Assembly: GCF_019097595.1 (NCBI RefSeq)
Contig: NC_080716.1
Location: forward strand, 28,606,401-28,670,400
From: Hemibagrus wyckioides
Taxonomy: Eukaryota > Chordata > Actinopteri > Siluriformes > Bagridae
Length of the DNA: 64,000 nt
Direction: 5' to 3'
Shown: positions 1 to 9,032 of the stretch, one piece after another
Layout of the letters: every line of letters begins with the position of its first letter
Numbering within the stretch: position 1 is the stretch's first letter
Notes under the pieces: model-generated
Seen by the model: the letters and a program-made list of their open reading frames with translations, nothing else
What the model was told of the DNA's origin: nothing
The model's database searches: none
Program-made: the position numbers and the translations under genes

Positions 1-839
1 TGCAACAAATATCAACATTTTGAACAAAATTCGAATGAATGTTAATGTGAACTGTATTTGACACAAATTTTCAGTTTTCGAAAATATTTTTCTGTGTTCG
101 ACCCGACCTAAAAAGAACTATTGTGACCGCACACGCTTTCCATGCGGCATACCCTGGTGTAGACTACAGAGATGAAGCATCTGAAAGCATCATCTGTGAG
201 TGCTTGTGTTAGAACCCCACGCTATCTTCTGTGGAATAATTTCAGTAGCCATGTCTCTGAAAAAGGGATCAATGCTGCCAAGAGGTTGTGAGATCAACCA
301 TCGAGTTGAAACACATTCATTCATTTTACATAATTTCCTATGGGGAAAAAATCGGTTTTTGACTAAGTCGGTATTCAACCAGACTTTTGGAATGAATTAA
401 GGTTGGACTCCAAGGTACCATTATATTTCGTTCATTTTGTATGTGTGTGTATGCACAGGGCGCTGGACACACGAGTGTGTATGTAGCTCCATAAAGTTTT
501 CAAAAGCATGTGACTTGAGCCTGAGCTCTGATTGTATTGTTTCAAAATTGTCCTTGAACCTGCCCACTTTTGTTGTTAGCGAATCAGTATAGTTTTTTAT
601 ATTATTTGGACTCATTTGATTGGACTATTCTTAACGACTCTCATTACCGCTCGAGATGAAAGAAAATTCAGGAATATCTTTACAAAAATACTCTTTCACA
701 AAAAGAATTAAGACTTTTCTGAGATCCAGGAGAGGCTGAAAGCATTGGCCATGCTGTCCTTCATTACTTTATTACTGATAAATAAAATCCCACATTGAAC
801 TCATTCACTGATTCAAAGTAGATTTATTGCATGCTTTAA
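1..839. other. No gene recognised
   Basis: This stretch holds only short open frames with no recognisable motif on either strand. There is a short (TG) tract near 440. Unlike the other copies, the first GTPase copy to the right has no matching promoter block here, so its 5' end may have been lost. Confidence 0.5.
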
Positions 840-865
840 CAGTTGACTTTAATAGTAACATTTTC

Positions 866-1188
866 AATGTCCCCCATCACCTTCTGTTTAACATGGCTCA
901 CTACAGGAAATGCCAGAGCAGGTGCAGTTCATCACATTCACCAGAGGGGGTATAAAACCAATACATATAGCAAAACAAATAACAGACCAGTGAAAAACAT
1001 TGTGACAGTATTAATTACAACAAATCATGTATTACTTTGTTTCAAGGAATCATCATTATTTTATTATAAAAGTTAAAGTTAAATCAAATTTCTATCTATC
1101 AGTAATTTAAGAAAAAGCGTATTTAAGCAGATAAAAATATCCAAGGTGTATAAATAGATCAAGGTAAAGTAACTAGGCCTTTCAGGAT

Positions 1189-1229
<41 letters not shown>

Positions 1230-1370
1230 ATATTAAACTTCTTTACAGCAGTAGATTTTCCAGATGTTTATTTTTTTTTTAAAAATTCTAAATTTCATTT
1301 ATAGGTCATACAATTGTGCCGGACTATTCTTAGATATCTGTGGCAATTGAACTAGCGTTATGGCTGCAGG
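866..1370 (+). pseudogene. 5' part of decayed GTPase copy 1
   Basis: Bases 880-990 match blocks upstream of the other copies (8600-8720, 26780-26900, 61905-62020). The short ATG-bearing exon is at 1305-1370, after an ATAG acceptor; its end reads ATGGCTGCAGG and is followed by GTAAGT. The start codon and donor are therefore kept. A (GA)n tract at 1195-1227 and a (TTA)n tract at 1501-1552 lie in the introns, as GA tracts also do in copies 2 and 4. The long coding exon that follows is broken. Confidence 0.7.
1195..1227. repeat. (GA)n microsatellite
   Basis: An uninterrupted GA run inside the intron before the ATG exon. Shorter or longer GA runs stand at the same relative place in copies 2 (8899-8916) and 4 (62287-62321), so the tract predates the duplications. 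Confidence 0.9.
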
Positions 1371-1499
1371 GTAAGTGGATATTTTATTTTATTCTTATTT
1401 TTATTTTTTTATTTCACACAAATGATACAAAAACACAATAATATGAAAAACATTTTTCAGAAGAATGCTTTTTCTATTTAAAACAAAAACAAAAAAAAC

Positions 1500-1500
<1 letters not shown>

Positions 1501-1552
<52 letters not shown>
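1501..1552. repeat. (TTA)n microsatellite
   Basis: A pure trinucleotide run of about 17 units in the last intron of the decayed copy 1. It is absent from the equivalent introns of copies 2, 3 and 4. Confidence 0.9.
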
Positions 1553-1683
1553 GATGCTGAAAATGACAGCATTTTGTTTTCCAAGTAATTTACAATATTT
1601 TGCATCTTGTTCAAACATATGGTTTGAAATGTCTAAGGACATTCTAAGCATAAATTCTCATGAACCAGAATTCTATCTGTCAT

Positions 1684-2740
1684 CAGTCAAAAAGTCAAAC
1701 AACTGAAATCACTGTCTATGCCCAAGACAGCCCAATCTGTCTTACTATCATTGACACTCCAGGTTATGGAGACACCAGGGGAACAGAATATGACAAACAG
1801 TTTGCTTAGAATCTGTACAAACTGTTTCGCAGTGCCACTGGAGTGAAAGAAATTGATGCAGTGTGTCTGGTAGTGAAGGCATCTGAGAATCAACTCTCTG
1901 ATAGACAGCTATACATCTATGTAGTTTTGTCCTTATTTGGTAAAGACATAGAGAACAACATTGTCACATTTATCACTTTTTATCACTTCTCCAGACAGCT
2001 TGGGAACAAGCAGAGGACAATTTAAATGATTTCTTTGCCTCCCTGAATGAACAGAACAGAAAAAGCTTAGAACATACTGAAAGTGTTCAAATGACTTGAA
2101 GCCTGTATTTCTAATCAGAAATAAGAGTGCAAAGGTGAAGAACTGACTCAGATTCAGAAAGCTTTTGAGGAAAACCGAGAAAAGATTAAGAGAAATGAAA
2201 ATTTTACTTTTACAGTCACCAAACATTACAAAGAAAAAGTTCCCATTGTAAATGCTTCATGGTGGAGCAGAAAGACCACTGGTTGCTCTTTCTGTCAGGA
2301 GAAGTGTCATGAGGATGACTGCTGGTTGGCTGGTTGGTTAATGCTAAAATGTGTAAAGTCATGGAAAATGACCACTGTACTACATGTACAAATAAATGTC
2401 ACTACACTAAACATGTCAAAGAGAACAATATGTTATACAGCGCAACAATACCGAATTGAGGTTTTATGAACTTAGAAATGAATACAAAGATTGCAATAAA
2501 TCAAAGTCAGGCGACAAGTTTGATTCATTGGCCTTTGAAAATGTCAAAAATGGCTTTGAAAGCAACAAGAAACAGGAAGACGAGAAGATAAGCATGAAGA
2601 AGAGACTGAAAGAACAACTGATCGAGAAAGAAAAGGAAAAAGCTAAGTTGCTGGAAGAAGCCTACATCACCATCATGAAACTGCCTGAGATTGTTTTAAA
2701 GCCAGACTCGGCTTTCATTGTTCAGTCTCTTGACTTCTTG
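1684..2740 (+). pseudogene. Decayed GTPase, copy 1 (main exon)
   Basis: This is the long exon of the same GTPase family as 9270-10953, but broken. About 320 bases are missing at the front, compared with the copy at 62678, so the exon's acceptor and the Walker A loop are gone and the sequence resumes just before the DTPGYGD box. A TAG stop follows within 90 bases of that box (near 1808). A second deletion of about 120 bases near 1982 removes the segment after the THSD region. The cysteine-rich module and the coiled coil are still readable (2270-2740). The 3' end stops inside the exon and continues directly into DNA matching 11593 onward, which in copy 2 lies about 640 bases beyond the stop codon. 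The reading frame cannot make a GTPase. The 108-residue open frame at 2456-2782 is a leftover of the coiled coil. Confidence 0.9.
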
Positions 2741-3809
2741 TGTGGCACAGTTCCTAGAATAATGTCTTATCTGTTTGAGTAAATTCCATAAATGTGCCCA
2801 CATCAGCCAGATTAATCCAGATATACCCTGTTAATCATACACTGGTTTTTCCAATGGCAGGAGATTAGCCACACATGCCAACCACATCTCCCTATTCTTT
2901 CTAATATTCTTTATTTAACATGTATTTTGTTGACTAAGTGTATTACCTCTATAGGTGAAAGGGCAAACTCACTGAAGAACATGTGGACTCTTGACTATGT
3001 TTTAAACTTTAATGTGCAGGTTTTGCATGTGTTCATTTTTGTAAATACACTTCAGGGTGAAGGAAAATCATTTAGCGACTTGTGTGGTGACTGAGCATGA
3101 GTTAGACAAAGCTCCTGTCTATCTTCATTATGGATCAGAGCTTTGCAGAAACAACTATAAAGTGAGAATACATTTCTTTGCCAAATAAATATGATAGATC
3201 AGTAAACAATAAGATTTTTAGCCAGTGTTTTCTGAACATTTTTGTGCACCTCATGCCAAAATAGTTGCATTTTCTTACAGTCACAGTGCATATCATCAAT
3301 ATCAATGTTTCTGTTTCTAATTTACACTTGAAACACAACTGAGAACCATTGAGGTTTTATTTTATGGAGGCATGATGGGCGAGATATGTCCTATTTACGA
3401 ATTTAAAGTTTACATTCTGGGACGAGTTTCATTATTAATTGTTTTAACTTTAATTATCTTAATTATATAAATATAATTATTTAATTATTATACAGAAAAT
3501 ATTTACAGAATAAACACTTGAAATATACTATTACAATCAGTTCATGTAGACTAGAGTTCCAGTCACCTGTTGTCATTCAGTAATCGATCTAAAAATACAT
3601 CATGAGACTCTGAAACACCTCAGAATTTGCACCTCTTGCATTTCTTTATGTTTTATAGTAATGAACTTTTTCACAGACTGTGATGAAGCAATAATTAACA
3701 TTGTAAATCTGGCAATCTTGCATGCCACTATACATATGTATTCATTCTTGTTCTTGTGTGTACCATATCAAAATTCAGTTTAATTTTGTATAATTAGATA
3801 TACCATAAC
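2741..3809 (+). repeat. Duplicated downstream flank of the GTPase unit
   Basis: Bases 2741-3420 align with 11593-12400 downstream of copy 2, and 3480-3809 align with 22130-22520. Both carry the same landmarks (for example AGGAGATTAGCCAC, and the segment around CAGTTCATGTAGACT). No coding capacity was recognised. The LTR element at 3810-5276 interrupts this flank. Confidence 0.8.
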
Positions 3810-4288
3810 TGTCAGGAACAGCTGGACAGTTCCCTGCCAGGCCCAGAGAGGGCGCTGGCAGGTGAACCTTGGAAGCCTGCTTCTTTGTGTGTCTTTTGTT
3901 ACGCCCTTCCTATTGTTCCTATCCTGATTGTGTCACCTGTATCCCATTAGCCCTAATGTCTACCCCTATAAATAGAGATCCTTGTGTTTGTGTCCTTGTC
4001 CATGATTGTTATCTGTACCGTGGTTTCTGGTGGGGTTTTGTTTGCTAGGTTCCATGTCCAAGCTAAGGTCTAGGTTTAGTTTAGTTTAGTTTAGTTTAGT
4101 TTAGTTTAGTTAACCACGCCATGTCTAGTGTTACGTTTGTTTCCCTATGTCGCGTCTTAAATGTAATAAAAGCAGTGCTTCGCTGAATCCTGCGCATGGG
4201 TCTCATTACACCGTGTGCCGGCGTGCGCACACACACCACGGGCGTCTGGGGTCGAGCCCCGCATAGGGCGGGGGTCCCAGACGTTACA
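3810..4288 (+). repeat. 5' LTR, 479 bp
   Basis: It contains a TATA box (TATAAATAG, 3967-3975) and a poly(A) signal (AATAAA, 4165-4170), as an LTR with U3, R and U5 should. It is 27 bases longer than the 3' LTR. Twenty-five of these come from an expanded TTTAG run at about 4074-4110 and two from a GT insertion in GATTGTGTCACC near 3930. Confidence 0.9.
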
Positions 4289-4824
4289 GAATCATGGACC
4301 ATCTCTGAGACCCAGCGGGATTCCCAGCTAGTTCCTGTCTTCGGTAAGGATTTGCAGTCTGCTGGCTAGAGCCCTGGATAACCGGTGGATGGCATCCGGC
4401 GAATCCTTTTCCCCGTTTCCCCAGGGAGGTGTCCCCATCTTCGTTATGGTCGAGGACGTCGCTCCCCCAGGGAATTTACAAGGAGGACGTCACTCGACTT
4501 CAGGCCATGGGGGACACCCCCTTTTTATCGGTCCCACTGGAGGCGGGCTTCCACCACCATGTCAGCCGGGGACGCCGCTCCGCGATGGAGTTTCCGTGGA
4601 GGACGTCGCTCGGCACCACGGGTGGAAGACGCTTCCCTCCCGTTTCTTTCCAGGGCCGGATGTCAATTTACCCCTGGGACCTGGGGCATCGCCGTAGACT
4701 GCATTTATGAACTACATCAGGCCTTGCATCTCCCCTCTATGAACTACATCTTCCGCCTACTCCTGAGGTGTCCCCTAGGCGGAGGTTGGGCGCTTCGGGA
4801 GCTGCGCCTTAGAGGAGGGGGTTA

Positions 4825-5276
4825 TGTCAGGAACAGCTGGACAGTTCCCTGCCAGGCCCAGAGAGGGCGCTGGCAGGTGAACCTTGGAAGCCTGCTTCTT
4901 TGTGTGTCTTTTGTTACGCCCTTCCTATTGTTCCTATCCTGATTGTCACCTGTATCCCATTAGCCCTAATGTCTACCCCTATAAATAGGGATCCTTGTGT
5001 TTGTGTCCTGGTCCATGATTGTTATCTGTACCGTGGTTTCTGGTGGGGTTTTGTTTGCTAGGTTCCATGTCCAAGCTAAGGTCTAGGTTTTGTTTAGTTA
5101 ACCACGCCATGTCTAGTGTTGCGTTTGTTTCCCTATGTCGTGTCTTAAATGTAATAAAAGCAGTGCTTCGCTGAATCCTGCGCATGGGTCTCATTACACC
5201 GTGTGTCGGCATGAGCACACACACCACGGGCGTCTGGGGTCGAGCCCCGCATAGGGCGGGGGTCCCAGACGTTACA
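4825..5276 (+). repeat. 3' LTR, 452 bp
   Basis: Nearly identical to the 5' LTR apart from a few substitutions and the shorter TTTAG run. It carries the same TATAAATAG box (about 4979) and AATAAA signal (about 5155). The close match of the two LTRs indicates a fairly recent insertion. Confidence 0.9.
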
Positions 5277-5281
5277 ATAAT

Positions 5282-5860
5282 AGCCCTGTCATTTACTGAT
5301 ATATGTTTTGTCTAGCATTATTTTTGCAGGTGTTCATCTGTTATGGATTTCCTCAACACATTTGGCTGGTTTGGAAGAACCAAGTATCACTGTCACAGGA
5401 AAAACACTGATAGGTGACAGTTGAATGGCACAAATCAGTTTTTCCCCTATATATACAGTATTCAGCAGTGGTGCACAGTTGAATGGGGCTGGTGTGAAGC
5501 AAAAGGGACCCAACCACATACACAATGACGTCTCTGTATAGCAGTGCAATTAAGGCTGTTAGTAATTGTGTGCACAACTGTGTGTGCAAAAGGGAGAAGT
5601 AATATTCCTTAAAACAACCTACCTCTCGTGGCACCATATCTATGGCAAAGTGGGATACAAAACAAGCTAACTGGCTACCAGCTAATCCCTTAGCTATTTC
5701 TATGTAGATACCCCATTTGACTTTCTCAACATCTACCATCAAGATTTCATATGCTCCTGATAAAACTATTCCTCTACGGACTTGCTTACACATGGGTCTG
5801 CTGTTGCAGGCTGTTATCAATTGTAACAATATTATCTCTTTTACAGCTTGTGTGTGAAGC
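5282..5860 (+). repeat. Duplicated flank, resumed after the LTR element
   Basis: It matches 22524-22694 and then 24201-24420, where a Tc1-like element splits the second copy. A 158-residue open frame on the - strand at 5353-5829 lies in it. That frame has no family motif and is not kept open in the second copy, so no gene is called. Confidence 0.75.
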
Positions 5861-6602
5861 AGTGCTGTGTAGATCCTTTATTATTATTATTTTACAATAA
5901 TCTATATTATAATTGCACCTCATTTCATTCCTCATTCATGCTGGCACTACTGTATGTATTATTCTTTAATTATTTTACAGCCTCTCTTCTCTTCTCTTCT
6001 CTTCTCTTATTGTTCTCTCATCTCTCATTCTCTCATCTGTCTTGCTGCTTGTATCTTGTCTACTTCCTGCTCTTGGTGCCTTTTTATGCTATTTCTTTGA
6101 GGGTGGAATCATCAGAGAGTATCTCCGAGACTGGACTTGAGCAAAAACAGTCAATTATCATACTAATATTTATAGTGCTGAGAATTCCTTTTTCAATAGA
6201 CAGAACAGCCAAATGATGGAGTCTGTTCTGGTCCATTGTTCACCTAAGTCATGTCTGTATTTTAACTTAAATACTGCATTAGTTGAATAATAGAAAGCTA
6301 TGATGTTCAGACTGTAATGTCTTAGCGCTTTAACACTTTATATTTTATTTAGATCTACTTTTAGGCTTATTTCATTTAAGGCTTTTGTACATATTGGGTA
6401 TGGAACAATATTCAAAAGGGTCCTATATGTCAGGGGTTTTCAGAATCAAAGACAGTGGGCCTCCTTTTTGACACAACACACATTAGTTAGCTGACTTTTA
6501 TCAACTGTATTAACATTAAAAATCAAAAATTAGGTTGTTATCTGAATAATAAGAGTTTTTACTGCTGTCGCGCTTATGGACTGTAAGGTATTTTAGTTGT
6601 GT
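5861..6602. other. No gene recognised
   Basis: AT-rich DNA with a CTCTT-rich run (5985-6008). Nothing coding or structured was recognised. Confidence 0.5.
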
Positions 6603-6626
6603 TGTGTGTGTGTGTGTGTGTGTGTA
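6603..6626. repeat. (TG)n microsatellite
   Basis: Pure TG run immediately left of the palindrome at 6639-6769. Confidence 0.9.
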
Positions 6627-6638
6627 TAGGTGTGTTAG

Positions 6639-6769
6639 ACTTAAAGCGGCGCTGTGCAGACTGATGACATTGAAGTATCGCGAGAGAGGTTCTAGAGCAT
6701 ATTCCTGTGCACACTCTCGCGGTATTTTGGCGTCATACACCGATCGGTCTGCCCAGCGCCGCTTCAAGT
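6639..6769. repeat. CpG-rich imperfect palindrome
   Basis: The left arm (6639-6686, starting ACTTAAAGCGGCGCTG and ending CGCGAGAG) is the imperfect reverse complement of the right arm (6714-6769, starting CTCTCGCG and ending CAGCGCCGCTTCAAGT). The loop is about 27 bases. Both sides are bordered by TG microsatellites. It could be a foldback MITE, a transcribed hairpin, or a regulatory block; nothing here decides. Confidence 0.75.
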
Positions 6770-6780
6770 TGAAAACACTT

Positions 6781-6782
<2 letters not shown>

Positions 6783-6824
<42 letters not shown>

Positions 6825-6830
6825 CGCACG
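6783..6830. repeat. (TG)n-(CG)n microsatellite
   Basis: A TG run that passes into alternating CG (GCGCGCGCGC). Alternating purine-pyrimidine sequence of this kind is prone to Z-DNA. Confidence 0.9.
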
Positions 6831-6989
6831 GGGAGAGATGTCAGTCAAAATCGCGTACGGTAAACGTCAACAGTGCTCAACTAAACTGATCAACATTAAC
6901 TTAATTGTCTAAACTCCGGGGGCCGTTTATTGGCCGTTATTGATGATGATTAGCCCTAGCGATGCCCCTGGTCCAGTTTAATAAAAAAA

Positions 6990-7146
6990 AAAATAATAAC
7001 TGGAACGTCCTGGGAAGGTTAGTTTTTGATTGTAAATATAAAACTTAAAAATTACCATTAAGAACGTTCTCTATAGGCTCTCTTTTGATTGTTACAAAAA
7101 ACCTCTCTACAATGTTCTGGAAAGGGAAGTTTTTGGTTACAAAAAA

Positions 7147-7193
<47 letters not shown>

Positions 7194-7640
7194 TCAAACA
7201 GAGAATGCTCCTAGAACGTTATTATTTGTTTCCCCAAAATAACCTAATGGGAACCATATGCTAACGTTAGGGGAATGTTCTGTTTTTGCTGGGTGTGAAC
7301 TGTTATCAGACTCTGTGCTGCAGCTGGTGGGATTCCAACTCTTCAGAGGGTGGGGGAATTTGTTGCTGCATAAATAATGGCTGATGCACTGATGTGAGTG
7401 ATTCAGCAGTATACTGTTCTGTAGAAATCTCGTATTTGGTTTGTTTTCACCCTGTAAATAGAAGATATTCGATTCAAGATATTTTCAGTTTCACTTCGCC
7501 TGAGCAATTAGCATAGAATAAATTCAAAAGTGTTCTTCATCATATTTGAACTATGACTGTAGAGAACTGAAAGTCTTAGAGAACTGCATAAACTTTCCTG
7601 TGTTTTTATGCCTATAGTTACAGCTTACTCAGTGATGTTC
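6990..7640 (+). repeat. Duplicated region upstream of GTPase copy 2
   Basis: Matches 25430-25960 upstream of copy 3 (for example GGGAAGGTTAGTTTT and ATTACCATTAA). An (AAT)n run at 7147-7192 is specific to this copy. No coding sequence was recognised. Confidence 0.75.
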
Positions 7641-7769
7641 ATTGGCTGGATTTTAACACTCCCTCATCAGGTGACCATAAAATTCATGCTGTTTATAAAG
7701 TCACAACAGTGTTAAGTGTCACTATTCTCCATCTTGCTCCTGAAGGACATTTCTACATTTTTGAATCAG
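7641..7769 (+). promoter_or_regulatory. Promoter and noncoding exon 1 of GTPase copy 2
   Basis: An inverted CCAAT box (ATTGG, 7641-7645) lies about 50 bases before a TATA-like box (TTTATAAAG, 7692-7700). A start near 7721 fits the spacing. The transcribed part would end with AATCAG and a GTACAG donor at 7769/7770. The same arrangement recurs at 25959-26087 and 60949-61088, in front of the other two intact copies. Confidence 0.65.
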
Positions 7770-8979
7770 GTACAGTAATCTAACATACATTTACACTTCC
7801 ACTTGTGATTTTGCATTTAAGACTTTATTATACAGTAGATAAGACTTTTGAGTGATGCAGTTTTTAAAAGAAAAAGAGAATTGTTTTACCATTTTAGTTT
7901 ATTTGGTTTTATTCAAATAGGTTAAAGTGAACAACACACATTTTTCTAAAATAAGAAAATAATTCGTCATAATGAGAAAAGACTAGTTAGTTATACCATG
8001 CAACAGAATGAATAAGAAAAAAGCTAGTTTTCAAATTTCTCTTGAAGGACAAGTTTAATAATATAAAAAACAAACTTATTAAAAATCACTTCATCATTTT
8101 AAATTGACATGTAATGCTGATTGTTAACTATTAAGTCATACCTAGCCTTTACACACTTTGATTTTGTCAGCAGGAAAAACAAAGAGAGGATGTTTAGTGA
8201 AGACTAATACAGCAAGATTGAACTAGAAATTTACAGAAACTCTTGACTCTATTACTCCATATTTTATGCTGCTGCTATAATAGGTCTCTTGTATTTCCAA
8301 CAATACTAAATTTTGACATTTGACATTTCCAACAATACTAAATTATAATTTGTTGGATTTGTACCTGACTAGAGAGGGTCAAGGAGTGTCTCTGTTTGGA
8401 ATGAGGAAAAGTCTCCTCCACCTTGTTCACTCCACTTCTGTATAAATCATGGCATAACCAACCCTTAGTAAACTGATAGAATGAAAGTTTTTATTGTGTC
8501 TGTAAATCTAAATTTAAAAAAAATCTTTTTGTACATCAATTTCCAAACTCTTCACACTTATTGTTTTACCTCAACTTGGTTTTGAGGTTTTCTCTTTCAT
8601 TCTGTTTAAAATGGCTCCCTATAGGAAATGCTAGAGCAGGTGCAGTTCATCCCATTCACCAGAGGGGGTATAAAACCAATACATATAGCAAAACAAATAA
8701 CAGACCAGTGAAACACATTGTGACAGTATTATTCTTTCTTAAAGGCTCTTACAACAAAGGAATCACTATTATTTTATTTTAAATTTATATCAAAGTCAAA
8801 TTTATATCTATTGCCAAATTAATCAAAAGTATATTTAAGCAGATAAAATATCTAGGGTGTATAAATAGGTAATGTACTAGGACTTTTGGGATTTTCGAGA
8901 GAGAGAGAGAGAGAAACTTCCTTACATCACTAGATTATCCAGATGTTTATTTTAATTAAATTCTAAATTTCATTTATAG
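7770..8979 (+). other. First intron region of GTPase copy 2
   Basis: Long intron shared with copies 3 and 4. It includes the block at 8600-8720 that is conserved in four copies and could be an alternative 5' exon (TATAG acceptor before 8627, G/GTATAA donor). No protein in it is consistently supported: the conserved block is open in more than one frame. Confidence 0.5.
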
Positions 8980-9032
8980 GTCATACAATTGTGCTGGTAT
9001 TCTGAGAAATCTGTGGGAATTGAGCTAGTATT

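Larger units (their letters stand above)
3810..5276 (+). mobile_element. Non-autonomous LTR retrotransposon (TRIM/LARD-like)
   Basis: Two direct repeats, 3810-4288 and 4825-5276, begin TGTCAGGAAC and end GACGTTACA, the TG...CA form expected of LTRs. Flanking five-base target duplications read ATAAC (3805-3809) and ATAAT (5277-5281). The duplicated flank near 22510-22530 has the matching unoccupied site. The internal region (4289-4824) is only 536 bases, GC-rich, and shows no gag, protease, reverse transcriptase or integrase. A purine-rich tract (AGAGGAGGGGG, 4811-4821) precedes the 3' LTR and fits a polypurine tract, which sets + orientation. The element therefore needs proteins from elsewhere. 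The open frames of 185, 102 and 93 residues overlapping the internal region in different frames look incidental. Confidence 0.9.

Noticed and set aside
843..1076. 77-residue open frame repeated upstream of copies 2 and 4
   Set aside because: The block is open in other frames too, the neighbouring noncoding DNA is just as conserved, and copy 3 does not keep it. Listed as a low-interest finding, not as a gene.
4385..4942. 185-residue arginine-rich open frame over the LTR element
   Set aside because: It runs from the internal region into the 3' LTR, overlaps two other frames of similar size and has no gag or pol motif. GC-rich sequence produces such frames by chance.
5353..5829. 158-residue - strand open frame
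   Set aside because: It lies in duplicated noncoding flank, lacks motifs and is not preserved in the second copy of the flank.
6604..6912. Open frames built of Val/Cys or Thr/His runs
   Set aside because: They are translations of TG/CA microsatellites, like those at 40049-40305 and 59374-59643.
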